Counted from the stretch's first letter, positions 35,504 through 45,900 are shown. The stretch is 64,000 nucleotides of DNA from DAMBHY01 sp032068765 (GCA_032068765.1 DAMBHY010000003.1:124001-188000), one strand, 5' to 3'. The notes: a model not told the origin generated them from the sequence alone. Numbers and translations are program-made.

Positions 35504-35767
35504 TTATTGATTCGGATCACGATTCTGACTTGTACTGAAATAGTTATTTTCTTCGTCTTCCCCTCCTATTTTTTCCATTTCATTATCTAGTTCCGCACCT
35601 GGAACGTCCAAATCCATGTCCAATATTTCTTTGCTCACACGTTTTTGTTCTCCTTCAATTTCCGCATCTAGCGAAATAGGTTGGCCCTGTTCATAAATAT
35701 CTTCTTCCGGAGGATATACCCAATTTTCCATTTTTTTATTTTGCTCTTCAATATTGTTGTTCGGCAT
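35504..35767 (-). CDS. Small acidic conserved hypothetical protein
   Basis: 87 residues, acidic and probably disordered, without signal peptide. The segment DMDLDVPGAELDNEMEKIGGEDEENNYFS recalls a conserved C-terminal block of small Bacteroidota proteins of unknown function. No catalytic or metal-binding residues are visible. It stands alone between the DUF2284 gene and the secreted esterase gene with about 100 bp on each side and a hairpin after its stop. Confidence 0.7.
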   Translation of the reverse strand: MPNNNIEEQNKKMENWVYPPEEDIYEQGQPISLDAEIEGEQKRVSKEILDMDLDVPGAELDNEMEKIGGEDEENNYFSTSQNRDPNQ

Positions 35768-35866
35768 GGTTGTATTTTTTTATTATCCGTTTTTTAGTAG
35801 AACGTCGATAAAGAACTATTTGTTTAAGGTTGTGGAAGAATGAAATGCGAAATAAAGCAGATCATA

Positions 35867-36712
35867 CTAATTTCTTATAAAATCATCAATAGCCGGAAAA
35901 ATGATTTTATTCCGTTTATGTCTTATAAATCGGGGTAAATGCCCTGAGCCTTTCAAATATACAAACTTATGCGAAACTCCTCTTGCGGTTAACACCGAAT
36001 CGAGCATTAATCCCTGCTGCTCATTTACTAAGAAATCTTTATCTCCTTGAAAATGAAGTGTTGGAACATTTGCGACGTTTGCCACAGGACTTGCTTTCTT
36101 AAATATTTCTGGTTGTGGAACAGAGTCATAAGATGAACCTGTAATCAATTCAAATATCCTGTGACTGCGGCCATAATAATTACTTTTCAGGTATTTATCC
36201 GAATACAAATCCGTTGGCCCGCTCATAGAAATAATTTTGGAAACTTGCTCAGGATGGCCATAACCATAAAGCAATGCCAGGTGACCTCCTGCGCTTTCGC
36301 CAATCAAAATTACTTTGTTGGAACCACCATTTGATTTAGATATTTTTTGCAATATTTTCACCGCATTTCCAATATCTTCTAACTGATGCCAATACTTAAT
36401 TTTTTTATTTACAAGCCTATATTGCATATTAGCACACAAATATCCTTGTTTGCGTAGATGGTGGTATATATTCCAAATATGAAACTTTTGTCCAATCACC
36501 CAGCCGCCGCCATGAATAAGTAATACAACAGACATGCTTTCATCAATTCTATGAGGAATGTATACATCCATCTTATTGCGGGGATATGGACCGTATTTGT
36601 AGTTTCTAGTGTATGAATCCGGTTGTTTGGGAAGATGATTTCTGTTGGAAACTCCGCAGGAACTCAATATAATGCTGCAGAAAATAAAAGTAGAGAAAAC
36701 TTTATTTTTCAT
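35867..36712 (-). CDS. Alpha/beta hydrolase lipoprotein (BD-FAE esterase type)
   Basis: 281 residues with a lipoprotein signal (SIILSSCG), placing it in the envelope. The hydrolase fold shows the oxyanion loop LLIHGGGWVIG, nucleophile GESAGGHLALLYG, acid in GDKDFLV and His in GSGHLPRF. It resembles BD-FAE-type feruloyl/acetyl-xylan esterases and related carboxylesterases; the true substrate cannot be read. It is flanked by gene-free gaps and appears monocistronic. Confidence 0.87.
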   Translation of the reverse strand: MKNKVFSTFIFCSIILSSCGVSNRNHLPKQPDSYTRNYKYGPYPRNKMDVYIPHRIDESMSVVLLIHGGGWVIGQKFHIWNIYHHLRKQGYLCANMQYRLVNKKIKYWHQLEDIGNAVKILQKISKSNGGSNKVILIGESAGGHLALLYGYGHPEQVSKIISMSGPTDLYSDKYLKSNYYGRSHRIFELITGSSYDSVPQPEIFKKASPVANVANVPTLHFQGDKDFLVNEQQGLMLDSVLTARGVSHKFVYLKGSGHLPRFIRHKRNKIIFPAIDDFIRN

Positions 36713-36864
36713 AAAATATAAATACCATAATTGACAGATAAAGATTAAGAACCAGTTCGCATAAAATGCAGGAATGTCAGTGCTCCTGCTTGCAAAACCA
36801 TATGTACTGATTAAACAAAGAACACATTGTCACTAAATCTCCTTCTTTATTATTAATCTCCTCC

Positions 36865-37413
36865 TTACCACTCTTCATTTATAAATTCCTCGCTTTTCAT
36901 CGACTCCTTTAATGAATTTACCAAAGGCTTAATTTGTTTGTCGAGTTGTTCAAGGTAATAATTAAAATAGCCCTGCATCGATATTCCCCATACTTTTCTT
37001 TTTGTATCAACCATTTTATCGCACGCTCCGAAATCCAGAACTTGGTCCGTACCGACATGATAAAAATCGCTGAAAACGTATTTGTATCTTCCATCACGCG
37101 CCTCAATGGTTACAATATAAGTTATATTGCCGCTATCTACATCCTTACCCAATCCACGATGTTTTACCGGAAAAGTACCTTTTGCAACAATAACCGACTT
37201 TTCTTTATCTTCATTTATAATCATATTTTTACCCTTAAGGAATGTGGTAGTCATCCATTTTTCTGCATTGAGGTATAGTGTAGAAGCATTCAACTGGTTT
37301 TGAGTTGTTACAACTTCGCTATAAATAATCTTTCCGCCTTTTACAGGAACGTTTTGACTAAAAACTGAAGCTATGCCAAAAATGAGTAGAAGGAATATAA
37401 ATATTTTTTTCAT
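36865..37413 (-). CDS. DUF4468 (TBP-like fold) exported protein
   Basis: 182 residues with a signal peptide (IFLLLIFGIASVFSQ). The domain pattern IIYSEVVTTQNQLNASTLYLNAEKWM, then YIVTIEARDGRYKYVFSDFYH, is typical of DUF4468 with a TBP-like fold, widespread in Bacteroidota and of unknown function. The C-terminal 30 residues are helical and charged. A TAATTTTG box lies 31 bp upstream. Monocistronic. Confidence 0.85.
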   Translation of the reverse strand: MKKIFIFLLLIFGIASVFSQNVPVKGGKIIYSEVVTTQNQLNASTLYLNAEKWMTTTFLKGKNMIINEDKEKSVIVAKGTFPVKHRGLGKDVDSGNITYIVTIEARDGRYKYVFSDFYHVGTDQVLDFGACDKMVDTKRKVWGISMQGYFNYYLEQLDKQIKPLVNSLKESMKSEEFINEEW

Positions 37414-38012
37414 ACAGAGTTATGTTGTTTGTGATTGCGCTTGCAAAATTAATTAATTTTCGTTCTAAGCAAGTTCCTAAAAGTTAATTGTAAATCATTA
37501 ACAATATAAAAGCGGCGTCAAATAGGTAAGTGTATTGAAATTGACACCTGAAGAGACTATTGCATCCTCTTTTTACAGAATATCGCCCCGCACTGGCAAT
37601 ATCTGCTGGAAAGAGGACGAAAACCATGATGCCACCAAAAGAAAGACGCAGCTTTCAAAGCTATCGAAACTTGGTTGTATAATTTCTCTGCTATGTTTTA
37701 AATTGTCCTTTACGACAATTCCCCATTACTAGAACGACTTTCCGAGTAGTGCGTTCATAACAAAATCATTCAAGAGTAAAGGAAAGAACTCTGCTCTGTT
37801 GTAGATAAGTCTACACCTAGAAAAGATTTCAGATACCTAAAGTCAACTATAAACACTCACAAAATAAAAAATGGAATCAGACACTATCTGTAATTCTTTT
37901 TATAAAGGTAATTGTGTTATTTTGTGGTAAGTTCATTAAAAGATGTCATCTCTCCATTCAAATCATAATCCGTAAATAAAAAAACGCTCCGAAAAGCGTC
38001 TTTTTTGTAGTG
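37414..38012. other. Gene-free gap with a possible decayed transposase and a terminator
   Basis: The DUF4468 promoter box (TAATTTTG, 37444-37451, minus) lies at the left end. In 37,620-37,830 fragments in shifting plus-strand frames (KKDAAFKAIETWLYNF, then SSAFITKSFKSKGKNS) faintly resemble the end of Bacteroidota DDE transposases (NAFAESFNAKIKAF), but the match is weak. The right end holds the terminator of the Tricorn-like gene. Confidence 0.3.
37979..38006 (-). terminator. Terminator of the Tricorn-like protease gene
   Basis: Stem ACGCT/AGCGT extended by A-T pairs, with runs of T on either strand, directly after the stop codon. Confidence 0.8.
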
Positions 38013-41000
38013 TTATCTTTTTTTCTGTTCAATCCATTTCGATCGGTCGGGTTCTGCAGGCGCTTTAACGCGTTGGCGAGGATTATTATTCAACTCATCC
38101 ATCAATATTTCCACCGCTTTTTCCACTCCAGGGTCTCGGCCAGCAGCTAAGGCTTCGGGGCGGTCTATTACTTCGATGTCAGGAGACACTCCCACTCCTT
38201 CTATAATCCAGTTACCCGTTTCGTCATAGATGCCGAACATCGGAACGGACATATATCCGCCGTCTACAAAGCGGGCATTGCCCGAAATCCCTACTAGTCC
38301 GCCCCAGGTGCGTGTACCAATCAGCTTGCCGGCTCCTGTCTTGCGGAAGAAATAAGGGAAAGCGTCGCCACCAGATGAAGAATAACCATTAATCAGCATC
38401 ACTTTGGGTCCGTCATTTGCGATACCGGGCGTACGTATCGGCTGTGGTAATCCGTTGCGATTCCAGTAAGCCAGTGTTCTGCGATTCACCAGATCAATCA
38501 TCCTGTCCGGGATAAATCCACCACCATTATATCTATCATCGATAATTAAAGCATCTTTGTCATTGAAAGAATACATGCCTCTGAATAGTTCGCGGTTACC
38601 TTCAACTGCAGTATTAGGCACGTGGATATATCCGATTTTGCCATCAGATAGTTTGTCTACCATGGCGCGACGTTCCTGCACCCAGTCGAGATACATCAAT
38701 TCCAACTCGCTGGTGATAGTTTTTATGTTGTAGGTTTTCGCACCTGCAGCGGAAGGAAAACGATTGACGGTCAACTCCACATATCGGTTACCCATGTTTT
38801 CAAGTAACTCATACGGATTAGTCTCGGTTGTCAAATCTTGCCCGTTAATAGCAATGATGTAGTCGCCTTCTTTGACGTTCACACCGGCTTCGGTAAGCGG
38901 TGAGCGGCGGGATTCATTCCAGTTTTCTCCTTTGTATATTTTCTTTATCTTGTAACGTTTTGCATTCATGTCGGCTTGAAGTTTGGCTCCTAGTAATCCA
39001 CCTTCCACCCTGTCTACGGTTGCTATATCCCCCCACTCCACATACGAGTGCCCCGTGTTGGTTTCACTCACCACTTCGTTGAGAATGTAGTCCAAATCAA
39101 AACGGCTTGGCAAATATGGCAGCATTTTGGCGTAATTTTTCTCTACCTGTTCCCAATCAACTCCGTGCATATTGCCTACATAGAAATAATCTCTGAAAAT
39201 ACGGAAAGCGTCAGCATAAATCTGATTCCATTCTTTGCGCGGATCGATTTTCATATCCAAGTGCGAAAGGTCAATCTTATTTTCGCCTACTTTTTGTCCG
39301 GGTTGATTCTTGGCAACGAAGAAACTGCCGGCATTTCTATAAACAAAAGATTTGCCGTCGGCGGAAAGAATTCCATATCCTGCGCCGTCCATAATATATT
39401 CGGTTTTTTCTTCAGTGATGTTGTAGCGCATGATTTTATTACCACTGGAATATAAGAGTCCTTCTTTTACTGCACCCACAATGGTATAATTACCTGATTT
39501 CACAGGAAGAGCTACAATTCGGTTCTGTATGTTTTGAAGGTCAATAATCACTTTCGAAGCGGTTTCTGTTTTTGCTTCATTTTTGTCGGAAGTAGCAGGT
39601 TTTTCATTTCTTTTTGCTTTGGGTTCTTCGAATGTTTCTGTATCGTTTTTGAAGGTATGAAGTTGTATTCCTTCATTTTTTAGGGGAATTGCATATATTC
39701 TGGTGGCGTTGTTGTACACGTAGTCGAACTCAAAACTGCTAAAATCCAGATTAAAATCGCGGTTAGAGGTAAAGAACAAAAATTTGCCGTCTGTGCTGAA
39801 AACAGGTTGCTCATCCGAGAAGGAAGCGTCGGTGATTTGATGTTTCTTTCCTGTCGAAATTTGATACAACCACAAAGCGGACTGATAATTGGCAGCAGGT
39901 TTAGAATACACCAACCAGTCTCCGTCAGGCGAGAAGGAGTAGTCACGGATTTCTTCAGATGTGGCTACGTCAATGGCACGCTGGGCACCGCTTGGAATAT
40001 CGACGAGCATCAGTTTCATGGTGCGGTCGCTATATACGATATGCTTACTGTCGGGAGCCCATTCAGCGGGGTTTTTCCAGGAACGTGAACCATGTGTCAA
40101 CTGCACAGGCTTTGCTCCTTTTTTGTTTTCGAGCAGATAAATTTCATATTCTCCCGAAGCATCAGAATAGTAACTGATGTATTTCCCGTTGGGAGACCAA
40201 GCGGGAGCGAGTTCGCGCACTCCCTGAGTATTGGTAAGATTGTCAATTTCTCCATTTTCTATTGGAGCGGTAAAGATGTCTCCTCTTGCATCAAAAACCA
40301 TACGCTTTCCCGTAGGGGATAGTGAATAATTGCCAACAAAATCTTTCACATTTTTGAAATATGGCTGCAGGTTGGGATTATCGTAGTTGATATTTACATT
40401 AATTTTGTTGGATTGACCAGTATTCATATCCAATACATACAGATAACCACCATTTTCATATACCAATTGGTTGCCGTTTCCTGATGGCCACATCACATCA
40501 AACTGAGTATGATGGGTTATTTGGATATTTTCTTTCGTTATTGTATTGTATTTCCAAATATTCAATCTGGTGTCTTTATCTGACGCGTAAAAAATGTCGT
40601 TGCCATTCCATGTAGGCCACTGATCTGTACCATCCCAATGTGTGATTTGATCGGAAGTGTTGTTTTTCAGATTATAAATCCACAACTCAGTAGCACGACC
40701 TCCTTTATATCGTTTCCATGATCGGAATTCCCGATCAACGGGCGTAAAACATATTTGCGAACCATCGGGAGAAATGGTAGCAAAACCACCATTCATAATG
40801 GGATAAGCTTCTTCAAATCCGCCGTCAATGCTTATAGCAAAATATTTTCCGTTTCTATCGCCAAAGCTGGTACGATTTCCTCTGAATATCACCTTTTTGC
40901 TATCAGGTGTCCAGTCAAGAACAACATTGTCGAAGCCTCCGCGTGGAGGCATTACTCCGACAGAGTTGTAAAAAGTGAGTTGACGAGCAGTTCCTCCCGT

Positions 41001-41285
41001 AGCAGGCATTACCCACACTTGTCTTGTACCGGAATATTCGGCAGAAAAAGCAATCCATTTGCCGTCAGGCGAAATTTTCGGAAATAACTCTATCCCTTTA
41101 TGAGAAGTCAACCGTTTGGCCTCTCCCCCTTCGGCATTTACAGACCAGATATCGCCAGCATATACAAATACTATCTGATTTCCGTTGATATCCGGAAAGC
41201 GCATCATACGGGCGTCATTAATAGCAGACATGTTGTAAAATGCACAACATGCAGCCAACAAAAGCATCCATTTTTTTACCATCAT
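38013..41285 (-). CDS. Tricorn-like S41 protease with beta-propellers and PDZ domain
   Basis: 1,090 residues with a signal peptide (LLLAACCAFYNMSA). TolB/PD40-type propeller repeats (ISPDGKWIAFSAEYSG and similar) fill the first 500 or so residues, then a linker with charged low complexity (near 540-570), a PDZ domain (about 770-860) and the C-terminal S41 catalytic domain with nucleophile near residue 970 in INGYSSSGGDAFPYFF. Family members degrade peptides; this one is secreted. Monocistronic, with a TATCTTTA near-consensus box 19 bp upstream. Confidence 0.92.
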   Translation of the reverse strand: MMVKKWMLLLAACCAFYNMSAINDARMMRFPDINGNQIVFVYAGDIWSVNAEGGEAKRLTSHKGIELFPKISPDGKWIAFSAEYSGTRQVWVMPATGGTARQLTFYNSVGVMPPRGGFDNVVLDWTPDSKKVIFRGNRTSFGDRNGKYFAISIDGGFEEAYPIMNGGFATISPDGSQICFTPVDREFRSWKRYKGGRATELWIYNLKNNTSDQITHWDGTDQWPTWNGNDIFYASDKDTRLNIWKYNTITKENIQITHHTQFDVMWPSGNGNQLVYENGGYLYVLDMNTGQSNKINVNINYDNPNLQPYFKNVKDFVGNYSLSPTGKRMVFDARGDIFTAPIENGEIDNLTNTQGVRELAPAWSPNGKYISYYSDASGEYEIYLLENKKGAKPVQLTHGSRSWKNPAEWAPDSKHIVYSDRTMKLMLVDIPSGAQRAIDVATSEEIRDYSFSPDGDWLVYSKPAANYQSALWLYQISTGKKHQITDASFSDEQPVFSTDGKFLFFTSNRDFNLDFSSFEFDYVYNNATRIYAIPLKNEGIQLHTFKNDTETFEEPKAKRNEKPATSDKNEAKTETASKVIIDLQNIQNRIVALPVKSGNYTIVGAVKEGLLYSSGNKIMRYNITEEKTEYIMDGAGYGILSADGKSFVYRNAGSFFVAKNQPGQKVGENKIDLSHLDMKIDPRKEWNQIYADAFRIFRDYFYVGNMHGVDWEQVEKNYAKMLPYLPSRFDLDYILNEVVSETNTGHSYVEWGDIATVDRVEGGLLGAKLQADMNAKRYKIKKIYKGENWNESRRSPLTEAGVNVKEGDYIIAINGQDLTTETNPYELLENMGNRYVELTVNRFPSAAGAKTYNIKTITSELELMYLDWVQERRAMVDKLSDGKIGYIHVPNTAVEGNRELFRGMYSFNDKDALIIDDRYNGGGFIPDRMIDLVNRRTLAYWNRNGLPQPIRTPGIANDGPKVMLINGYSSSGGDAFPYFFRKTGAGKLIGTRTWGGLVGISGNARFVDGGYMSVPMFGIYDETGNWIIEGVGVSPDIEVIDRPEALAAGRDPGVEKAVEILMDELNNNPRQRVKAPAEPDRSKWIEQKKR

Positions 41286-41477
41286 AGATTATGTGTGTTT
41301 TAATAAAGATATTTCTCAGCCATGAATAATCACAGGTAAATTTAGTAAGGATTTTGCTAAAGATGAAATATATGATTATAGAAAATTTGATATAGTTGAT
41401 ACCGTTTCGGAATGAAATGATTATAAATGTTTATTAAACTTATTTTTAAAAGATAGACATCATTGTGAAATATTATA

Positions 41478-41485
41478 TATATTTG
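41478..41485 (+). promoter_or_regulatory. -7 box for the Cys-rich protein genes
   Basis: TATATTTG, leaving a leader of about 70 nt before the ATG at 41561. Confidence 0.5.
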
Positions 41486-41560
41486 CAAAAGATACAGAAT
41501 ACACATATCTAAAACCGAGCAATAGAGAAAATTATTCAAACAACCAATAAATCATACAAA

Positions 41561-41851
41561 ATGGGACAAGAATACAAAGTCAAATGTCAGGCATGTGGGA
41601 AAGAATGGAAACACCACGAAACTACAGGTGATATCACTGCCTTCTATTACTGCCACAAATGTGGTAAAATGAAAGTTATTGAATACCTTAATGACCGAAA
41701 GGTAAAAAATGGTTGCATACAACTTATAAACTTGGGCGTAACTTGCGGTTGTGGTGATAAATTTAAAATAAACGGACAGAAAATAGTCTGCCCAATCTGT
41801 CACAGTAAGGAAACAATAATTGAAAACGAACACATTGTAGTTTGGGACTAA
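41561..41851 (+). CDS. Small zinc-ribbon-like Cys-rich protein
   Basis: 96 residues with cysteines at 9/12 (CQAC), 31/34 (CHKC), 52, 62/64 and 77/80 (CPIC), a layout able to bind two zinc ions or iron-sulfur units. No signal peptide. I do not recognise the family; rubredoxin-like ribbons are the closest idea. It lies 56 bp upstream of a small FeoB-associated-type membrane protein on the same strand, so both may take part in metal handling. Confidence 0.72.
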   Translation: MGQEYKVKCQACGKEWKHHETTGDITAFYYCHKCGKMKVIEYLNDRKVKNGCIQLINLGVTCGCGDKFKINGQKIVCPICHSKETIIENEHIVVWD

Positions 41852-41907
41852 AAATCAAAAATAAATTTTTATCAAAACATTAAGCATCTAATATCTGTTG
41901 TGTAATT

Positions 41908-42072
41908 ATGGATATACAACTGATAATAGTCATTATAATAGGAGTGGCGATAGCGTTCGTATTAGGAAAATCTGTATATAATTTTTTCACGAAAAAGGAA
42001 AAGGGAAACTATTGTAGTGGATGTTCCGGATGCGACATATCCAATCAGTATAAAAAACATTCTGAGCGGTAG
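41908..42072 (+). CDS. FeoB-associated Cys-rich membrane protein-like
   Basis: 54 residues: one N-terminal membrane helix (IIVIIIGVAIAFVLGKSVYNF) followed by a short cytoplasmic tail with C36, C39 and C42 in NYCSGCSGCDIS. This is the layout of FeoB-associated Cys-rich proteins, small partners of the ferrous-iron transporter FeoB. No feoA or feoB is in the window, so this copy is an orphan. The ATG at 41908 is followed by an uninterrupted frame ending at TAG 42070-42072. Confidence 0.72.
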   Translation: MDIQLIIVIIIGVAIAFVLGKSVYNFFTKKEKGNYCSGCSGCDISNQYKKHSER

Positions 42073-42108
42073 TATTTTATAAGTTTTAGCGAATAATAGT
42101 AAAATAAA

Positions 42109-42146
42109 AATAGAAGGGATGAAGTCCGGACTTCATCCCTTCTATT
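42109..42146. terminator. Perfect 38-bp palindrome downstream of the Cys-rich genes
   Basis: Two 19-bp arms without mismatch meet at GTCC|GGAC. The plus-strand side lacks a T-run but the minus-strand side has one, so it may act mainly on minus-strand readthrough or as a cruciform-prone site. Confidence 0.6.
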
Positions 42147-42159
42147 ACTAACTTACACA

Positions 42160-42530
42160 GTTATCGGGATACTCCCTTTTTTAATGAGATTTTTCGTGTA
42201 ACGCTAATCCCTCTGCAATGAAGACATATAACTATTTGCCAATAGATAAACTCAACTTTGATGTTGGTAAACCAACCTTGCCTCAAATTTTCCCTCTCGG
42301 TCACTAAGTACTTCTAAAACCAATTAGCCATAGTGAGTCTGTAATTTTTTGGGATATTTCCCATTAAGAGAATTACCGCTGTTATTTCCTTTTTAGAATA
42401 TATTCATAACCAAATGAGCATCAAGCTCACCTTCAAGTATTGCACAAACACGCATGCGTGCAGATCAGTTAAAACTTACTGCCATCTATTGTCTTAAATC
42501 GTTACAATAACTCTTCGCTTAATAATTTTG
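42160..42530 (-). pseudogene. Fossil IS256-family (mutator-type) transposase fragment
   Basis: Reading the minus strand in patched frames gives ILEGELDAHL, then KGNNSGNSLNGKYPKKLQTH, then LVLEVLSDREGKFEARLV, with stops and frame jumps between. These are the N-terminal hallmarks of IS256-type transposases (LEAEMDxHLGYEK, NxxNSRNGKxxKKLQTxxGE, VPRDRxGxFEPxLVxKHQ). The catalytic domain and any terminal inverted repeats are missing. It is an old, dead remnant between the small Cys-rich genes and the efflux operon. Confidence 0.75.
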
Positions 42531-42567
42531 AATCCCCCTCACTTATTACCGAGAGATTAAAAAAAGA

Positions 42568-42599
42568 AAAAACTACAAGAATCTTTTCCTGTAGTTTTT
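42568..42599 (-). terminator. Terminator of the efflux operon
   Basis: Stem AAAAACTACA / TGTAGTTTTT with a 12-nt loop, followed on the minus strand by T-rich sequence, about 65 bp past the PII-like gene. Confidence 0.82.
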
Positions 42600-42663
42600 C
42601 ATTGACAAAATTTATTGGATAGAGTCCTTAGATAAAGCCCTTTTCCTCATTTATAGTTCGTAT

Positions 42664-42957
42664 TTATAAAGTATCTTCTATATTCCACACATAAGCTTTT
42701 AGCCCAAGATTCTGATATTCTTTATCCAATTCTCTTAGATAATCCATCAATAGTTTTACTCTATCATCTTCCACCATAGTAAGGATGGCGTTATTGATAG
42801 TTGGCCATGCATGACTTCCATAGTGTGGTTCACCCGTTTCGCTGCCACGCCCTAAAACCTCTTTCCACGAAGAAAATCCTCGAATATTCAGTTTTGATAA
42901 ATCTTTAACAATTTGATTGTAATGTGCCTGATTAAGCATAATCATAACCGCTTTCAT
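42664..42957 (-). CDS. PII-like small protein at the end of the efflux operon
   Basis: 97 residues with a ferredoxin-like pattern: MKAVMIMLNQAHYNQIVKDL, an exposed loop WKEVLGRGSETGEPHYGSHAWPTINN and VEDDRVKLLMDYLREL. It resembles P-II-type or DUF3240-like proteins associated with RND efflux systems. Its ATG overlaps the end of the RND permease gene (ATGA), strongly implying co-production. A ligand-sensing role is inference; there is no GlnB uridylylation Tyr in a canonical T-loop. Confidence 0.72.
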   Translation of the reverse strand: MKAVMIMLNQAHYNQIVKDLSKLNIRGFSSWKEVLGRGSETGEPHYGSHAWPTINNAILTMVEDDRVKLLMDYLRELDKEYQNLGLKAYVWNIEDTL

Positions 42958-45900
42958 GCTTCTATTCCCTTTCTTTGTTTGAGTGTCCGAGAAAAAGTTG
43001 TGTTGTATCTTGAAATACGTTCATAGTTGCTTTTACGTGTTTTTTTTACCTGACGACCACCCATAATTGAGTACAATACAGGTATCAATATCAGTGTAAT
43101 AATCGTTGAGAACGTCATACCTCCAATGATGGCAATACCCAATGGCTGCCACATTTCCGAACCTTGTCCGGTTCCGATTGCCATAGGAATCATACCGAGA
43201 ATGGTTGTCAATGTAGTCATTAATACCGGACGAAGACGTGAACGACCTCCATGAATGACGGCTGTAATAATCGACATTCCGCGTTCTCTGTTAAGATTGA
43301 TATAGTCAATAAGAACAATGCCGTTCTTCACTACCATTCCCACAAGCATAATAAGTCCGACAAAACCCATAATTCCTAATGGCTGTCCGGTGAGGGATAA
43401 AAACAACAACGAACCTACAAAAGCGAATGGTACAGTAAGAATAATCATAAATGGATAAGTAAGCGATTCAAACTGCGAAGCAAGCACAATATAAACTAAC
43501 AAGCTCACAATCAAAAGTAGCGTTCCCAACTGACCAAAAGACTCCTGCTGTTCTTCCAATGTACCACTTATTTCTACCTGCACATCTGATGGTTTGTTTA
43601 TCGATGAAATAACGCTATTAACATCTTTCACCACATCACTCAATGCACGTTTGTAAAGAGTACCTTGGACGCTGACAATGCGTTGGCGATCTTGACGATC
43701 TATTTGTGGAAGTGAAAGTCCTTCAGTCACTGTTCCAACATCACCTATTCTAACTCCTACTCCAAGAGGATTGTAAACCACAATATTTTTGATGTCATCA
43801 ATAGATTGACGGTAATTTTCGTCATAACGTACACGGATATTATACTCATCACCTTCCTCGCGATAGCGGGACATAGTCAAACCGTTGATTCGATTACGAA
43901 CAGCATTTGCTGCGGTACTCATGTTAAGCCCGTTGAGCGCAAGTTTTTCGCGATCAAATTTTACCTGATACTCCATACGGTAGTCTTTACGTGTAATAGT
44001 AATATCGCGCAGTCCTTTTACTTTATCAAGTTTTGATTTTAATTCTTTTGCTACAGCATCTGTCGCCTGCAGGTTATAACCAAAAATATCGACCTGCAAG
44101 TTGCTTCCTGATGTCATACCCATACTCCCTCCGCCGGGCATTCCTCCGCCGGGCATTACTTTATATCTTGCAATTTCAGGCATATTACCAAGTTTATTAC
44201 GAATTTCGTCTGATACATCGAAAATGGATTTCTTTCGTTCGTTCGCTTTCACCATTAGTATACGATATGTGATTATATTTGAACCATTATCCTGCATAGC
44301 AGCCCAAGCGTTGTCTTCTGATGCCTGACCCACAGAAAAGTTTATAATCTTTATTTCAGGATATTGCTTTTTCAAATCCTCTGCAATTTTCTGTGCTTTG
44401 GCACGAGTGATTTCCATACGTGTCCCATTTGCCATTTCTATATTAATTCCGATTTGATCATTATCTGCAGCAGGCATAAATTCTGTCTTCAGAGTTAACG
44501 CACTGATAACGATTCCGACTAAGAAAATGCCAATCATTACCCACATAGTCTTTCTTCTGTTGTGAGCTACTTTCCGCACCATTATACTATATTTTTCATC
44601 AATCTTATCCAAAACCGGAAGAATATACTTGTTATACCATGCATCGAATTTAGATTTATGGCTTTTGTTCAGTTTCATCAATTTTGAACTCATCATTGGT
44701 GTCAATGTTAATGCTATGACGAGCGATAAAGTAATAATGATGGAGACCATCCAACCTAATTGTTTGAACATGACACCCGCAAAACCTGAAATCATGGTCA
44801 TTGGGAGGAATACTGCAATAATAGTAAGCGTAGATGCAATAACAGAAAGTGAAACTTCTTCCGTACCATAAATCGACGCTTCCTTCGACCGGCTTCCTCG
44901 CTCAATATGTGTCGTAATGTTCTCTAACACCACGATGGCATCATCCACCACCATACCGATTGTTATGGAAAGGGCCGATAGTGAAATGATATTAATAGTG
45001 TTGCCTGTTAGCTTTAGATAGATAAAAGAACCAATCAATGATATAGGGATTGTAATCAATACAATGAGTGTAGCTCTCCATTTTCCCAGGAAAAGAAGCA
45101 CCACAAAACCTACAATCACCAATGCTAATATGATAGTTTCGAGCAAACTGTTGATAGATGTTTTTATATAATCGGAAGTATCCATCACTGTTTCTAAATG
45201 AATATCAGGTGGAAGCTGCTTTTGAAGGTTTGGTAATTCCTTTTTAATTCCATTAACAATACCCACTGTATTAGCTCCTGATTGTTTTTGTACAACAATA
45301 GTCGCACTACGTTCGCCATTAGTATAACTTTCTTGAATGCGTGCTTCTATTGTGTCTTTAACTGTTGCAACATCCCTCAGATAGATGGGGTTCCCCATTG
45401 AATTTCCGACAATGATGTTATTTAGTTCCTTGCTGTCACGGAATTCTCCCTGCAGACGTAGCGTATAGGTGTTAGAACCTACATCGAAACTGCCTCCGGG
45501 CACATTCACATTCTCCTGAGCAATCATTCCTGCAATTTGCTCCAGTGAAAGTCTATATGCTTCCAGACGTTGGGGATTCACATTTACCTGAACTTCCCTT
45601 TTGGGAGCTCCGTTTATAGAAACCGTACCCACACCAGGAATTCTGTTCAGTGGATTCGCTACATTTTCATCCAAAATTTTATAAAGAGCATCCTTGCTTT
45701 CTTTGGCAGTAGCAGATATAATCATCACGGGAATCATATCAGAACTGAACTTGAGAATCATTGGATCTTCTGAACCATCTGGTAAGAACTTCCTCACAAT
45801 GTCTATCTTGTCCCGAACATTATTGACCGTATTGTCCATATTAGTCCCATAATTGAACTCCAAAGTAATTATTGAAATTCCGTCACGTGACTGAGAACGA

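Noticed and set aside
37535..37732. 65-residue ORF in the gap before the Tricorn-like gene
   Set aside because: No recognisable domain, no promoter box and only faint transposase-like fragments in other frames; treated as possible decayed sequence rather than a gene.
39048..39455. 135-residue plus-strand ORF inside the Tricorn-like gene, and other antisense ORFs within large genes
   Set aside because: They are shadows of strongly supported coding genes with no independent signals.
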